From Idiomarina sp. 34-48-12 (GTDB lineage: Bacteria; Pseudomonadota; Gammaproteobacteria; Enterobacterales; Alteromonadaceae): a stretch of DNA of 46,318 nt. Under the pieces are notes generated by a model. The model saw only the letters and a list, made by a program, of their open reading frames with translations. It had not been told where the DNA came from and searched no databases. How positions within the stretch are numbered: the first letter of the stretch is position 1; every line of letters starts with the position of its first letter. Below are positions 9,147 through 18,754 of this stretch, piece after piece. The translations under genes were made by a program, and so were the position numbers. The DNA is taken from positions 1-46,318 of the forward strand of contig NCJS01000002.1 of assembly GCA_002279005.1 (NCBI GenBank), written 5' to 3'.

Positions 9147-10004
9147 TTAAGTTTTTTTATGTCGGCTTGATTCGCGATGCCGTACTTGCACTTTGAATGG
9201 TTGCTCAGCAAAGCGCTTGGCCAGTTGTTCAGCAATGTAGACAGAGCGGTGTTGGCCCCCTGTGCAGCCAATGCCGATAGTGAGATAACTGCGATTACTG
9301 CGCTGAAAGTGAGGTAACCAAGTCTCAAAGAATACTTCTAACTGATGGATAAATTTTGTCACTAACGGCTGTTGCTCAAAAAAATGTTGAACCGCGGGAT
9401 CGTTGCCGGTTAATGGTTTAAGCTCAGGAACCCAATGCGGGTTTGGCAGTATGCGGGCATCAAAGGCATAGTCTAAGTCAGGCGGTAAACCATATTTGTA
9501 ACCAAATGATTGGAATACCACAATTAAACGAGAAGCCGCTTTACCAAGTACACGCTCAGAAACCTGTTCACTGAGCTGGTGGACGCTGAGATCACTACTA
9601 TCAATTCGCCATGTCGCACGCTCAGCTAACGGTTCAAGCATAGCTGCTTCGGCTGCCAATGCGTCGGCTAGTGGCATTTCCTTTTGCGATAAAGGATGTA
9701 AGCGACGAGTTTCACCAAATCGACGCAGCAAAATAGCTTCTGACGAGTCAATATAGAGAATTTCAGGTTTGACCTTACTCGGCAAAAAGTCGAGCGCTTC
9801 GGTCAGTTCACTTTGGTCTGCGGGCAGGTTTCGAACATCAACACTCACCGCAACTTTGTCATATTGATCTATCACCGCGTGCACTAAGGTTGGCATCAGG
9901 GTGATTGGTAAATTATCGACACAGTAATAGCCGAGATCTTCAAGAACTCTCAATGCAATGGTTTTACCTGAGCCTGAGCGGCCTGTGACAATAATCAGCT
10001 GCAT
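9147..10004 (-). CDS. rapZ: RNase adapter protein RapZ
   Basis: The product is 285 residues (284 in E. coli). The N-terminal P-loop GRSGSGKT (residues 8-15) is followed by VLEDLGYYCVDNLP. The C-terminal domain has the conserved GIGCTGGQHRSVYIAEQLA and HRE segments. In enterobacteria RapZ delivers sRNA GlmZ to RNase E and binds glucosamine-6-phosphate, controlling GlmS and hence cell-wall precursor supply. No glmY or glmZ gene is visible here, so that circuit cannot be assumed in this organism. It lies between ptsN and ptsO as in E. coli. Confidence 0.96.
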   Translation of the reverse strand: MQLIIVTGRSGSGKTIALRVLEDLGYYCVDNLPITLMPTLVHAVIDQYDKVAVSVDVRNLPADQSELTEALDFLPSKVKPEILYIDSSEAILLRRFGETRRLHPLSQKEMPLADALAAEAAMLEPLAERATWRIDSSDLSVHQLSEQVSERVLGKAASRLIVVFQSFGYKYGLPPDLDYAFDARILPNPHWVPELKPLTGNDPAVQHFFEQQPLVTKFIHQLEVFFETWLPHFQRSNRSYLTIGIGCTGGQHRSVYIAEQLAKRFAEQPFKVQVRHRESSRHKKT

Positions 10005-10016
10005 GGTGCTATCTAC

Positions 10017-10463
10017 TTAAACTGTGAAGAGATCATATAACTCTTGATCGCTATGAGCATCACGTAAAGCCCGTGTGCAATTTTTATCGTTTAATCGTTG
10101 CGCCACAGACGCCAGAGTTTGTAAATGTTGCTCGTGCTGATCTTCAGGAACCAGCAAAGCAAAAATAATATCCACCGGTTGATTATCAATGGCATCAAAG
10201 TCGATAGGTGATGAAAGCGTGATTAAAATGGCAACTGGTTTGTTAGCACTTGCTAACCGTCCATGCGGTATAGCAACGCCCATACCAATACCGGTACTGC
10301 CTAATCTTTCGCGATTAAGCAGGCTCTCAAAAACATCGAAGCTGGTGGTGCCAGACAGGCGAGGTGCGGCCAGTTGGCCAATGAGCTCAAGTACTTTCTT
10401 TTTACTTGAGCCGTCGACTGCACAGCGTGTGCAGTCGGGGCTTAACAAGGTGGATAAATCCAT
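10017..10463 (-). CDS. ptsN: Nitrogen-regulatory PTS component EIIA-Ntr
   Basis: This 148-residue PTS_EIIA type-2 domain protein has the phosphorylatable histidine in GVAIPHGRL (near residue 68) preceded by RERLGSTGIGMG. EIIA-Ntr receives phosphate from NPr and in its unphosphorylated form regulates K+ transport/sensing and other targets in E. coli. Its ATG is 3 bases after the hpf stop, indicating tight coupling downstream of rpoN and hpf. It has no sugar-specific EIIB/EIIC partner nearby, as expected for the regulatory branch. Confidence 0.96.
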   Translation of the reverse strand: MDLSTLLSPDCTRCAVDGSSKKKVLELIGQLAAPRLSGTTSFDVFESLLNRERLGSTGIGMGVAIPHGRLASANKPVAILITLSSPIDFDAIDNQPVDIIFALLVPEDQHEQHLQTLASVAQRLNDKNCTRALRDAHSDQELYDLFTV

Positions 10464-10466
10464 GAT

Positions 10467-10754
10467 TTAGTGACGTTTTATCTTTTCTTTGTGTTTAATA
10501 ACCTGTCGATCGAGCTTATCGATCAACCCATCAATGGCCGCATACATATCTTGATGCTCTGAATCTGCGAAAATTTCGCCGCCATTCAAATGCAGCGTAG
10601 CTTCCGCTTTTTGCGTCAACTTTTCAACATTTAAAATGACATGGACGTTGTTTATGTGGTCAAAGTGACGCTCAAGCTTGCTAAATTTGCTATCAACGTA
10701 CTCGCGTAATGCGTCAGTGATTTCTACGTGATGACCAGTCAGATTAATTTGCAT
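10467..10754 (-). CDS. hpf: Short-form ribosome hibernation promoting factor
   Basis: The 95-residue product has the E. coli HPF length and lacks the C-terminal extension of long HPF. It shows the S30AE/HPF fold pattern: MQINLTGHHVEITDALREYV, KFSKLERHFDHI, then the basic tail KLDRQVIKHKEKIKRH. It binds the 30S decoding region and, with RMF, promotes 100S ribosome dimers in stationary phase. It follows rpoN by 26 bases with GGAAG before the ATG on the minus strand, the usual rpoN-hpf-ptsN order. Confidence 0.96.
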   Translation of the reverse strand: MQINLTGHHVEITDALREYVDSKFSKLERHFDHINNVHVILNVEKLTQKAEATLHLNGGEIFADSEHQDMYAAIDGLIDKLDRQVIKHKEKIKRH

Positions 10755-10780
10755 AACATCTTCCTTCTGTTGTCCAAGAT

Positions 10781-12154
10781 TCAGATAAGACGTTTGCGTT
10801 GACTCGAGGGCGGAATGTTGAGTGCCTCTCGATACTTCGCAATGGTCCGTCTAGCTACTTGGATACCCTGTTCCGCAAGGAGTTCAGTAAGTTTACTGTC
10901 ACTCAACGGTTTTTTGGGGTTCTCCGCAGCAACTAGTTTTTTCAGCAACGCCCGAATGGCCGTTGATGATGCTTCTCCGCCAGTATCAGTACCAAGCTGA
11001 CTTGAGAAGAAGTACTTCAATTCAAACACACCACGCGGTGAATGCATATACTTTTGCGTGGTAACTCGAGAAATAGTTGATTCGTGCATGTCGACGGCAC
11101 TGGCAATATCGGCTAACACCATTGGTTTCATTGCTTCTTCGCCGTGTTCGAAGAACCCCTGTTGGCGCACTACGATAGCGTTCGCAACCTTGAGCAGCGT
11201 TTCGTTGCGGCTCTCGAGGCTTCGGATAAACCATTTTGCTTCTTGTGTTTGGTGGCGTATGTATTGCATGTCATCAGTTTGGCGCGTTCCTTGGCATAAC
11301 TTCATGTAACTATCATTTACCTTAAGTTTAGGCACACTTTCTGGATTTAGCTCAACCATCCAACGATTATTTTTTTTTCGCACTAAAATGTCAGGAATAA
11401 CGTAGTCATCGTCGCTGTTACTGAAAGCCTCGCCAGGACGGGGTTGTAGGTGCTGAATCAAGTCAATGACTGCAGCCAAACTGTCTTCACTCAAACGTAA
11501 TCGCCGAGCTAAGGTTCGGTAATCACGACTGCCAAGAAGAGGTAAATGCTCACGTAGCGTGAGCAACGCTTCCTCACGCCATGGGGTGCTTTCAGGTAGA
11601 TGCTGCAACTGTAAGGTGAGGCATTCGCCAACGTCTCGCGCACCGACACCAATCGGGTCGAAATGTTGAATGCGTTTGAGTACTACAGCAGCTTCATCGA
11701 GCTCAACTTCGTCGTCTACTTGGCGATTAACCGCACTGATAATATCTTCAAGAGAAACCGTTAGATACCCACTGTCATCAATGGCATCAATGATTGCCAG
11801 AGCGATGGTTTCATCAATAGCGGAAAAATGGGAGAGCTGCATTTGCCAAATTAGATGGTCATGCAAATTAGTATGGGTTGCGCCTTCGAAAACTGAATCT
11901 TCGCCGTCAAAACCTCCGCTAGACTGCCCAAGAGCGGCTGAGCAGGGGCTATCCCACAGGTCATCGTCATCATTAAGCGCGGTCTCGCCTTCTGCCTCCG
12001 CTTGCTCAAGCTCTAACAGAGGGTTTTCTTCTAGTGCTTGCTGAACCTCTTGTTGCAATTCGAGGGTTGAAAGTTGGAGAAGCTTAATCGCCTGCTGCAG
12101 CTGTGGAGTCATCGACAGCTGCTGAGAGAATTTAAACTGCAGGCCTTGTTTCAT
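10781..12154 (-). CDS. rpoN: RNA polymerase sigma-54 factor
   Basis: The product is 457 residues. Region I is the Gln/Leu-rich N terminus ([21 protein letters not shown], residues about 14-34) that responds to enhancer-binding activators. An acidic region II follows (about 48-85), then the core-binding domain. A helix-turn-helix ([12 protein letters not shown]) precedes the RpoN box [10 protein letters not shown] near the C terminus, which reads the -24 promoter element. It directs activator-dependent transcription, for example nitrogen and flagellar genes. It lies immediately after lptB (8-base gap) in the lpt-rpoN-hpf-pts run. Confidence 0.97.
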   Translation of the reverse strand: MKQGLQFKFSQQLSMTPQLQQAIKLLQLSTLELQQEVQQALEENPLLELEQAEAEGETALNDDDDLWDSPCSAALGQSSGGFDGEDSVFEGATHTNLHDHLIWQMQLSHFSAIDETIALAIIDAIDDSGYLTVSLEDIISAVNRQVDDEVELDEAAVVLKRIQHFDPIGVGARDVGECLTLQLQHLPESTPWREEALLTLREHLPLLGSRDYRTLARRLRLSEDSLAAVIDLIQHLQPRPGEAFSNSDDDYVIPDILVRKKNNRWMVELNPESVPKLKVNDSYMKLCQGTRQTDDMQYIRHQTQEAKWFIRSLESRNETLLKVANAIVVRQQGFFEHGEEAMKPMVLADIASAVDMHESTISRVTTQKYMHSPRGVFELKYFFSSQLGTDTGGEASSTAIRALLKKLVAAENPKKPLSDSKLTELLAEQGIQVARRTIAKYREALNIPPSSQRKRLI

Positions 12155-12162
12155 TGCACCAC

Positions 12163-12888
12163 CTAGAGGGTGAACTGCTCACCCAAATACACGTCTTTAA
12201 CCTGTTGGTTATTTAAGATGGTATGGGCATCACCAGTCGCAATCAACTCGCCATGGCTAACTATGTAGGCATTTTCACAAACAGATAGGGTTTCGCGTAC
12301 ATTGTGGTCGGTTATTAATACACCAATGCCGCGATTTTTCAGATGCTCGATGATTTTCTTGATATCCAATACAGAAATGGGATCAACACCAGCAAATGGC
12401 TCATCAAGTAAGATAAATGCAGGATCTGCCGCAAGCGCACGAGCTATCTCTACGCGACGGCGTTCACCGCCCGATAAACTCATGCCCAAACTGTTGGCAA
12501 TATGACCGATATGAAACTCTTCAAGTAGTCCATCAAGACGCTCTTCACGCGCGTTTGCATCCAGGTCTTTGCGAGTTTCCAATATCGCCATGATGTTATC
12601 GCGAACCGTCAACTTTCTAAAAATAGATGATTCCTGCGGCAAATAGCCGATACCGCGTCGGGCGCGCTCATGCATTGGTAATAACGAAATATCGTCATCG
12701 TCAATCATGATGCGGCCTTTGTCGTTATTTACTAAGCCTACAATCATATAGAAGGTAGTTGTTTTACCCGCGCCATTGGGGCCGAGTAAGCCAATAATTT
12801 GGCCAGATTCAACGGTTAAACTGACATCTTTAACCACTTGCCGCTTATTGTATGATTTCGCAAGGTGCTCAGCGATTAATCGGCTCAT
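12163..12888 (-). CDS. lptB: LPS export ABC transporter ATPase LptB
   Basis: With the start at 12888 the product is 241 residues, the same as E. coli LptB. An open frame extends 31 codons further upstream but runs through lptA and adds no family sequence. The motifs are Walker [10 protein letters not shown], signature [15 protein letters not shown], Walker [14 protein letters not shown] and H-loop [10 protein letters not shown]. LptB powers LptFG in extracting LPS from the inner membrane and passing it to LptC and LptA. The start lies 20 bases inside the end of lptA, suggesting translational coupling. Confidence 0.96.
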   Translation of the reverse strand: MSRLIAEHLAKSYNKRQVVKDVSLTVESGQIIGLLGPNGAGKTTTFYMIVGLVNNDKGRIMIDDDDISLLPMHERARRGIGYLPQESSIFRKLTVRDNIMAILETRKDLDANAREERLDGLLEEFHIGHIANSLGMSLSGGERRRVEIARALAADPAFILLDEPFAGVDPISVLDIKKIIEHLKNRGIGVLITDHNVRETLSVCENAYIVSHGELIATGDAHTILNNQQVKDVYLGEQFTL

Positions 12889-13402
12889 TCTGGTTATCGC
12901 CCTTTTTCTTTGGCATAAAAATAGTGGTGACACGATCGCTTTCGTTTTCACCGCGATTGGCTGTGAGTTGTTGCGTAGCAAAGTTGTAGATTATCTCGTT
13001 ACCCTGAATCACACTATTCTCTTGCGAGACTTTCACATTGCCAGACAACGTTAATAATTGCTTGTTTTGATCGTAACTAATTATGTCTGCTTCAGCCGAA
13101 ATTGGTGAGCCGTCGTCAAGCTTTTGTTCATAAACGGCTGGACTGCCTTTGGCAGTAAAAACATCGGTTTGGTCGTCGCGACGAGTGACTTCAAGGTGAT
13201 CAGCCCGAATCGATAAGCTACCTTGGCGAATTACTACGTTGTCTTCGAACACAGCAATTTTATTGGCGACATCAAAGGAATCTCGGTCGGCATTAATTTG
13301 AATTGGCTTATCGAAATCTTCACGGCCTTGCGCGGCCACATCATCGACGCAGGCTGCATTAATTGTTAGCAGCGCTACGACCGGTATAAATCGTTTCAAC
13401 AT
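12869..13402 (-). CDS. lptA: Periplasmic LPS-bridge protein LptA
   Basis: This 177-residue OstA/LptA family protein has a signal peptide ([25 protein letters not shown]) and beta-jellyroll repeats with typical segments such as [32 protein letters not shown] and [20 protein letters not shown]. LptA polymerises between LptC and LptD to carry LPS across the periplasm. The start is 44 bases inside the end of lptC, and the 3' end overlaps lptB by 20 bases, so the three genes are translated as a block. Confidence 0.95.
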   Translation of the reverse strand: MLKRFIPVVALLTINAACVDDVAAQGREDFDKPIQINADRDSFDVANKIAVFEDNVVIRQGSLSIRADHLEVTRRDDQTDVFTAKGSPAVYEQKLDDGSPISAEADIISYDQNKQLLTLSGNVKVSQENSVIQGNEIIYNFATQQLTANRGENESDRVTTIFMPKKKGDNQNEPINR

Positions 13403-13934
13403 GTTTAGTCATTTCCAATGTTTGAGCGCGCATATCGGCACGCAGACCTTCGCCTTTCGCCGTAAAATCACGGCCGATAATTAACACTGGTTGCTCTGTG
13501 ACAACCGTTTCTTCAAGCGTATCAATGGTTAAGTAACTGGTCTCGATACGTTCAATAAACTCTTCTTCAGAGAGGCTCATCATTTCAATATTTCGCTCTA
13601 ATACGAGCGTTTTATCAGCATAAAATGAACCCTGTTCCGCTTGCACCTGCCACATTGGGCCGCCGTTGCTAAGTTGCACGATGTAGGTTGGCGCCATAAG
13701 TTCGGTAAGGCCTATGGGGCTATAGTGCGTCATTTGTTCGGCAGCAATTTTATGGGCAAGTTCACCTTGTTCGCCATAGACGCGCACAATCAATCCTTTG
13801 GCTGTGAAATCGGGTTTAATTTCTCGGTAGCCTTGTTCTTCTTCGGTACCGTCACCCCCGTCGAACGGACGCCAAATAAGTACCGCCGCAGCGAGAAAGA
13901 TAATGCCAATGACAATCAGCAAATTCCGGTTCAC
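13359..13934 (-). CDS. lptC: LPS export protein LptC
   Basis: The product is 191 residues (E. coli LptC is also 191). A single N-terminal membrane helix (LLIVIGIIFLAAAVLIW, about residues 4-20) is followed by the periplasmic jellyroll with DFTAKGLIVRVYGEQGELAHKIAAEQMTHY and the later FTAKGEGLRADMRAQTLEMT. LptC anchors the LptB2FG complex to LptA. It overlaps kdsC by 4 bases upstream and lptA by 44 bases downstream. Confidence 0.95.
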   Translation of the reverse strand: MNRNLLIVIGIIFLAAAVLIWRPFDGGDGTEEEQGYREIKPDFTAKGLIVRVYGEQGELAHKIAAEQMTHYSPIGLTELMAPTYIVQLSNGGPMWQVQAEQGSFYADKTLVLERNIEMMSLSEEEFIERIETSYLTIDTLEETVVTEQPVLIIGRDFTAKGEGLRADMRAQTLEMTKHVETIYTGRSAANN

Positions 13935-14485
13935 AGGCTAATGCCCCCGTGTAACTGTAACTGCCCCTGAGCGAGAAGAATTAAGTCACTTAACTCACGT
14001 ACTGCACCATAACCACCACGCTGTGACGTGACATAGTCTGCAGATTGCTGGACAAATGGGTGACCATCTTGCACTGAAACGCCAATACCACTGTGCTTAA
14101 GCATATCCACATCAGGTACATCATCACCAATGCTGGCTACCTGGTGTTCTTCTAAATCTAACTTGGCAAGAAGCTGCTGAAAACAGCTCAACTTGTCTTC
14201 TTGGCCTTGATAAATATGCGTAACACCTAAGGCTGTCATACGGTTTTCAACGATGGCTGAACGACGCCCGGTAATCACCGCTACTTCGATACCTGCATTA
14301 AGTAAGGCTTTGACTCCGAAACCATCACGTGTGTGAAATGCCTTGAGCTCTTCGCCCTCGTTACCTAAATAAATACAGCCATCGGAAAATACGCCATCAA
14401 CGTCGCATACAACAAGCTTAATTTGTTTAAAGCGTTCAAATAACACCGCACTGATGTCACCGTACCAAGTACTTATCGTCTCCAT
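13931..14485 (-). CDS. kdsC: 3-deoxy-D-manno-octulosonate 8-phosphate phosphatase KdsC
   Basis: This 184-residue HAD phosphatase of the C0 (KDO8P) subtype has motif I VVCDVDGVFSDG (nucleophile and acid/base aspartates), motif II VITGRRSAIVENR, a lysine in EDKLSCF, and motif IV ASIGDDVPDVDML. It hydrolyses KDO-8-phosphate to KDO, the step before activation for LPS inner core. Its ATG overlaps the kdsD stop in a TAATG, so consecutive enzymes of the KDO pathway are coupled. Confidence 0.96.
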   Translation of the reverse strand: METISTWYGDISAVLFERFKQIKLVVCDVDGVFSDGCIYLGNEGEELKAFHTRDGFGVKALLNAGIEVAVITGRRSAIVENRMTALGVTHIYQGQEDKLSCFQQLLAKLDLEEHQVASIGDDVPDVDMLKHSGIGVSVQDGHPFVQQSADYVTSQRGGYGAVRELSDLILLAQGQLQLHGGISL

Positions 14486-15465
14486 TACATGACTCCCGCT
14501 TTAAGAAGATCGTGCATGTTGAGTGCACCTTGTGGCGCCCCGTGATCATCCACCACAAATAAGCCATTTATTTTACGGTCTTCCATTAGCTTTAAGCCCT
14601 GCGCAGCCAATACATCTGGCTTAATAGTGACAGGGTTTCGGGTCATCACTTGGGCGATAGCAGTGCTATGAAGATCAATACGTTGGTCGAGAATACGACG
14701 CAAATCACCATCGGTAAAGATACCGGCAAGACCACCCTCGGCGTTAGCTACGCCGGTCATACCAAGCCCCTTACGTGACATTTCTAACAGCGCCTCAGAA
14801 ATAGTTGCCTGCTCGTTGACCATCGGCATACGTTCACCGCTATGCATCACATCGTGAATGTGCAGAAGTAAACGGCGGCCTAAACTGCCGCCGGGGTGCG
14901 ACATGGCGAAATCGTCTGCGGTAAAGCCGCGAGCGTTTAAAAGTGCCACAGCAAGTGCATCGCCCATGACTAAAGTAGCCGTAGTGGAGGAGGTTGGAGC
15001 GAGCCCGAGTGGGCAAGCTTCTTGCTCGACAGCAATACATACATGCACATCGGCAATGTCTGCCAACGTTGAATTGGGGTTGCCGGTCATACTGACGAGT
15101 TTAACGCCACGGCGCTTAATTAATGGCGCAATGGCTAACAGCTCGCCAGTTTCGCCCGAATTTGAGATAGCAACAACCACGTCATTTTCGGTGATCATGC
15201 CGAGGTCACCGTGGCTAGCTTCACCTGGGTGAACGAAAAATGCCGGTGTTCCTGTTGATGCCAGTGTTGCTGCGATTTTCCCGCCAATATGACCGGATTT
15301 GCCCATGCCAATAACAATCACGCGACCGCGGCAATGAAGCAACAGTTCACACGCCTGTTCAAAGTCATCATTCAAAAACCGCTTCAAGCCAGACACGGCG
15401 GCAGTTTCGATATCAATAACGCGCTCACCAAGCTGGCGAAATGATTGTTTGTTGGTTTCAGTCAT
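14485..15465 (-). CDS. kdsD: D-arabinose 5-phosphate isomerase KdsD
   Basis: The 326-residue product has an N-terminal SIS domain (VIVIGMGKSGHIGGKIAATLAS, HPGEASHGDLGMI, ISNSGETGE) and two C-terminal CBS domains (about residues 205-326, with VMHSGERMP, GIFTDGDLRRILD and PVTIKPD). It converts ribulose-5-phosphate to arabinose-5-phosphate, the first committed input to KDO. It is the first gene of the minus-strand run. The calcium/sodium exchanger gene yrbG, which lies between mlaF and kdsD in E. coli, is absent here. Confidence 0.96.
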   Translation of the reverse strand: MTETNKQSFRQLGERVIDIETAAVSGLKRFLNDDFEQACELLLHCRGRVIVIGMGKSGHIGGKIAATLASTGTPAFFVHPGEASHGDLGMITENDVVVAISNSGETGELLAIAPLIKRRGVKLVSMTGNPNSTLADIADVHVCIAVEQEACPLGLAPTSSTTATLVMGDALAVALLNARGFTADDFAMSHPGGSLGRRLLLHIHDVMHSGERMPMVNEQATISEALLEMSRKGLGMTGVANAEGGLAGIFTDGDLRRILDQRIDLHSTAIAQVMTRNPVTIKPDVLAAQGLKLMEDRKINGLFVVDDHGAPQGALNMHDLLKAGVM

Positions 15466-15513
15466 AACTGGTTTTGCTCCGTCCCAAAGTGATGGGATTT
15501 GTTATTGACTTCA

Positions 15514-15542
15514 ATAATAACCGATCGAAAAGCGAATTGCAG
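15514..15542 (-). promoter_or_regulatory. Candidate promoter for the kdsD-to-mgtE run
   Basis: On the minus strand a -10 TATTAT (15514-15519) is preceded, with a 17-base spacer, by CTGCAA (15537-15542). The -35 match is weak (3 of 6). The placement about 50 bases before kdsD in the divergent gap with mlaF makes it the best candidate I see. Confidence 0.35.
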
Positions 15543-15594
15543 ACGTAAAAAGCACGGAAACTAACGATTTGTCACAATTTTTACCGCCTTCACC

Positions 15595-15623
15595 TGTAAC
15601 AAAAGCGCTAAATCTGGTACACT
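15595..15623 (+). promoter_or_regulatory. Candidate promoter of the mlaFEDCB-ibaG-murA run
   Basis: TACACT (15618-15623) in a GGTACACT context resembles a -10 hexamer. TGTAAC (15595-15600) lies 17 bases upstream as a weak -35. It is about 30 bases before the mlaF ATG, whose ribosome binding site is the AAAGGGAGA at about 15634. Confidence 0.45.
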
Positions 15624-15653
15624 AGCGGGCTCGAAAAGGGAGATATCAAGGCG

Positions 15654-16517
15654 ATGCAAACGGCTCAAAATTCAACGAGCACTCAGCCACAAACTCACGC
15701 TGAAGATGAAGCTCTGGTTGTCATTGACAATATAGACTTCGCGCATGGGTTCGGCGCTCACCAAGTTTATCGTGGTTTATCGATGCGAATTCCGAAAGGG
15801 AAAATCACGGCAGTGATGGGCCCAAGCGGTATCGGTAAAACAACCTTATTGCGTCTTATTGGTGCGCAGTTACGTCCACAACAAGGTAGCATTACATTCG
15901 CTGGTGAAAATATACATGCCTTAGGGCGCTCTGATTTGTACGAGTTGCGAAAGCGCATGAGTATGCTGTTTCAAAGTGGTGCGTTGTTTACCGATATGAC
16001 GGTTTACGACAATATCGCGTTTCCAATCCGCGAGCACAGCTATTTACCAGAAGAAATCATTGAAACCATCGTCAAACTGAAATTAGAAGCTGTCGGTTTG
16101 CGTGGTGCTAGACATCTGATGCCAGCTGAATTGTCGGGTGGTATGGCGCGTCGTGCGGCACTAGCGCGATCGATTGCGCTTGACCCTGAGTTGATCATGT
16201 ATGACGAGCCATTTGCTGGTCAGGATCCGATCTCAATGGGCGTTATTGTGAAGCTTATTAAAGAGCTTAATCAGTCACTCGGTCTCACCAGTATTGTGGT
16301 GACTCACGATGTGGCTGAAGTCATGACCATTGCCGACTATGTCTACATTATTGCCGACAAAAAAGTGGTTGGACATGGCACGCCAAGCCAGCTTGAATCA
16401 TCAGATGACCCGCTGGTTCATCAATTTTTACATGGTGAAGCCGACGGCCCTGTGCCGTTCCATTATGCCGCGCCACCTTTAGAAGATGAGTTATTAGGGG
16501 GCAACAATGCTGGATAG
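15654..16517 (+). CDS. mlaF: Phospholipid ABC transporter ATP-binding protein MlaF
   Basis: The 287-residue ATPase has Walker [10 protein letters not shown] (about 56-64), Q-loop [12 protein letters not shown], signature [14 protein letters not shown], Walker [14 protein letters not shown] and H-loop VVTHDV. The C-terminal [11 protein letters not shown] matches the MlaF tail that contacts MlaB. It is about 18 residues longer than E. coli MlaF (269), mostly a polar Gln/Thr-rich N-terminal extension; no in-frame ATG nearer the family start is evident. It drives the inner-membrane MlaFEDB complex that maintains outer-membrane lipid asymmetry. It overlaps mlaE by 11 bases. Confidence 0.96.
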   Translation: MQTAQNSTSTQPQTHAEDEALVVIDNIDFAHGFGAHQVYRGLSMRIPKGKITAVMGPSGIGKTTLLRLIGAQLRPQQGSITFAGENIHALGRSDLYELRKRMSMLFQSGALFTDMTVYDNIAFPIREHSYLPEEIIETIVKLKLEAVGLRGARHLMPAELSGGMARRAALARSIALDPELIMYDEPFAGQDPISMGVIVKLIKELNQSLGLTSIVVTHDVAEVMTIADYVYIIADKKVVGHGTPSQLESSDDPLVHQFLHGEADGPVPFHYAAPPLEDELLGGNNAG

Positions 16518-17283
16518 AGTCGCCGCTTTAGGGCGTACAACGCTCGACACGATTGCTGGCGCTGGCGCTGCTTTTTTTATGTTGCTACGAGCGTTGGTAG
16601 GCAAGCCAAACTTGCGTAAATCATGGCCGTTGCTGATGCAGCAAATGTATTCAGTTGGTGTTTTATCGCTGGTTATCATTGTGGTCAGTGGATTATTTAT
16701 CGGTATGGTGCTTGGTCTGCAAGGCTATACCATTCTGGTGGATTTCGGTGCAGAACAATCTCTCGGTCCTATGGTCGCATTATCATTGTTGCGTGAACTC
16801 GGCCCAGTGGTTACAGCATTGCTATTTGCCGGCCGTGCCGGGTCGGCACTTACTGCAGAAATTGGATTGATGAAGGCCACAGAGCAATTATCAAGCCTTG
16901 AAATGATGGGTGTTGACCCACTGCGTCGCGTTATTTCACCGCGTTTTTGGGCTGGTTTTTACAGCATGCCTATTCTCGCTATGGTGTTTTCAGCCGTCGG
17001 TATCTATGGCGGCTATCTTGTCGGTGTACGTTGGTTAGGTGTAGACGACGGTGCTTTCTGGTCGGTCATGCAATCGAACGTAGAGTGGGGACAAGATATC
17101 GTGAACGGTATTATCAAAAGTTTAGTTTTTGCATTCGTAGTGACTTGGATAGCCCTCCATAAAGGCTATAGCTGCACACCAACTTCGGTAGGTATCAGCC
17201 GCGCTACGACATCGACGGTGGTTACAGCATCGCTTGCCGTGCTTGGCCTCGACTTCGTATTAACAGCATTGATGTTTGGATAA
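16507..17283 (+). CDS. mlaE: Phospholipid ABC transporter permease MlaE
   Basis: This 258-residue MlaE/YrbE permease has several hydrophobic helices and the family block [37 protein letters not shown] (residues about 85-122), which includes the [10 protein letters not shown] coupling helix, then [14 protein letters not shown]. It is the membrane core of the MlaFEDB complex. The start lies inside the end of mlaF behind a GGGGG-rich site, indicating coupled expression with the ATPase. Confidence 0.96.
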   Translation: MLDRVAALGRTTLDTIAGAGAAFFMLLRALVGKPNLRKSWPLLMQQMYSVGVLSLVIIVVSGLFIGMVLGLQGYTILVDFGAEQSLGPMVALSLLRELGPVVTALLFAGRAGSALTAEIGLMKATEQLSSLEMMGVDPLRRVISPRFWAGFYSMPILAMVFSAVGIYGGYLVGVRWLGVDDGAFWSVMQSNVEWGQDIVNGIIKSLVFAFVVTWIALHKGYSCTPTSVGISRATTSTVVTASLAVLGLDFVLTALMFG

Positions 17284-17288
17284 GAGCT

Positions 17289-17756
17289 ATGGAATCAAGA
17301 AATACACAACTCGCAGTAGGTTTCTTCGTCATTATTGGCGTTCTGGCATTGTTGTTTTTAGGCTTACAAGCAGCCAACACCAGTGTTGTGACCAATGGTG
17401 AAACATATAAACTTTATGCAAAGTTCGACAACATTGGTGGACTAAAAGAGCGTTCACCGGTCAAAGTAGGCGGTGTTGTTGTTGGTCGTGTGAGCAAAAT
17501 CTCACTGAGCGGTGATTACTATGAGCCGTTGGTTGAGATGACGATTAGTACCGAATACAGTGAATTTTCTGATACGACATCGGTCTCAATTCTTACATCA
17601 GGTTTGTTAGGTGAGCAATATATCGGCTTAAACCCTGGCTTTATTGATGAGACCGTTGAGATGTTGAAAGACGGCGACCAAATTTATGACACCAAGTCGG
17701 CGCTCGTGTTGGAAGACTTGATTGGGCAGTTCCTATTTAGTCAGGGTAACGATTAA
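17289..17756 (+). CDS. mlaD: Phospholipid-binding MCE protein MlaD
   Basis: The 155-residue product has one N-terminal membrane helix (LAVGFFVIIGVLALLFLGL) and a single MCE domain (YKLYAKFDNIGGLKERSPVKVGGVVVGRVSKI, about residues 40-72). The LLGEQYIGLNPG loop typical of MlaD follows. Hexameric MlaD forms the periplasmic lipid pore of the Mla complex. It is shorter than E. coli MlaD (183), with less tail after the MCE domain. It starts 5 bases after mlaE. Confidence 0.95.
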   Translation: MESRNTQLAVGFFVIIGVLALLFLGLQAANTSVVTNGETYKLYAKFDNIGGLKERSPVKVGGVVVGRVSKISLSGDYYEPLVEMTISTEYSEFSDTTSVSILTSGLLGEQYIGLNPGFIDETVEMLKDGDQIYDTKSALVLEDLIGQFLFSQGND

Positions 17757-17765
17757 GGAGTACGT

Positions 17766-18431
17766 ATGAAGAAGTGGTTAGTGGCAATGTTCGTTGCAGT
17801 GTTCGCCTTCGCAGGCGGCAACGTTGCTCAAGCGGAGTTGATTCGCGACGAAAACCCATACGTTTTATTGGAAAAGTTGGCAAATAAAACCATCGAGCGC
17901 ATCGAGCAAGATCGCGCTCTGATTGACGAGGATTTAAACCACATCCGTGTTGTCATTCGCGAAGAAATGATGCCTTATGTGGACTACGTTTACGCTGCAA
18001 AGCGTGTATTAGGTCGTAATTTAACGGAAACGACAGAAGAACAGCGTCAAGAGTTTTATACCGTATTTCGTGATTACCTGATCACGACTTATGCCGGTGC
18101 GTTTACCCAGTACGACGAAACCAAGCATCAGATCGAATTTGCCGATGCGAATCGTTTTGAAAAGGGCAGCCGCATGGTTGTGGTGAATACACGATTAGTT
18201 GAAGAAGGTCGTCCACCAGTTCGCCTTGATTTCAAAATGCGATATGACAACGGCGACGATGTGTGGAAAGCTTACGACTTAGTTGTGGAAGGTGTGAGCT
18301 TACTAAACAGTAAACAAGCTGAAATTAGTGCGGTAATCCGCAGTAATGGTATTGATGGAACCATTGCGTTATTGCGAGAAAAAGCACAGGAATCAGTGAA
18401 ACCACATGATGACAGTGTAGGTGTTGAGTAA
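17766..18431 (+). CDS. mlaC: Periplasmic phospholipid shuttle MlaC
   Basis: The 221-residue product has a signal peptide (MKKWLVAMFVAVFAFAGG, cleaved near AQA/E at residue 24) and an MlaC/Ttg2D domain with FRDYLITTYAGAFTQYD and the later DLVVEGVSLLNSKQAEISAVIRSNG. It carries phospholipid between the outer-membrane MlaA complex and inner-membrane MlaFEDB. AAGGAG precedes the ATG. The stop overlaps the mlaB start as TAATG. Confidence 0.95.
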   Translation: MKKWLVAMFVAVFAFAGGNVAQAELIRDENPYVLLEKLANKTIERIEQDRALIDEDLNHIRVVIREEMMPYVDYVYAAKRVLGRNLTETTEEQRQEFYTVFRDYLITTYAGAFTQYDETKHQIEFADANRFEKGSRMVVVNTRLVEEGRPPVRLDFKMRYDNGDDVWKAYDLVVEGVSLLNSKQAEISAVIRSNGIDGTIALLREKAQESVKPHDDSVGVE

Positions 18432-18745
18432 TGAAAAGTTGCGAATGGCAGCGTAATGAGCAGAATGAAATTGCGCTGTCTGGTGAACTCGACCGCATGA
18501 CGGTGCCATCGTTATGGAAGCAACGTAAAAGCTGGCTTCATGGTGAGCAAGTGCTCACTTTGAATCTTGCGGGTGTCACTAAAGTTGACTCTGCAGGGGT
18601 TGCCATGTTGCTTGAAACGAAGCGAGCCATCTTAGCTGATGAACGCGAACTGGTGATTACAAACGCAAACCAGCAACTCCATGCAATGGTGCAGGTAAGC
18701 GGCGTAGAAGCGTTACTGCAGCTTGATGAACATACAGATAAATAA
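18431..18745 (+). CDS. mlaB: STAS-domain subunit MlaB
   Basis: This 104-residue protein consists of one STAS domain: LSGELDRMTVPSLWKQ, then LNLAGVTKVDSAGVAMLLETK, whose DSAGVAML segment is the STAS signature with the conserved serine. MlaB binds MlaF and stabilises the Mla ATPase in the cytoplasm. It is coupled to mlaC by a TAATG overlap and lies 9 bases before ibaG. Confidence 0.92.
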   Translation: MKSCEWQRNEQNEIALSGELDRMTVPSLWKQRKSWLHGEQVLTLNLAGVTKVDSAGVAMLLETKRAILADERELVITNANQQLHAMVQVSGVEALLQLDEHTDK

Positions 18746-18754
18746 AGCGATTAA

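Noticed and set aside
12889..12981. A 31-residue N-terminal extension of LptB
   Set aside because: It is the antisense-free overlap with lptA in another frame; LptB from 12888 already has the exact family length.
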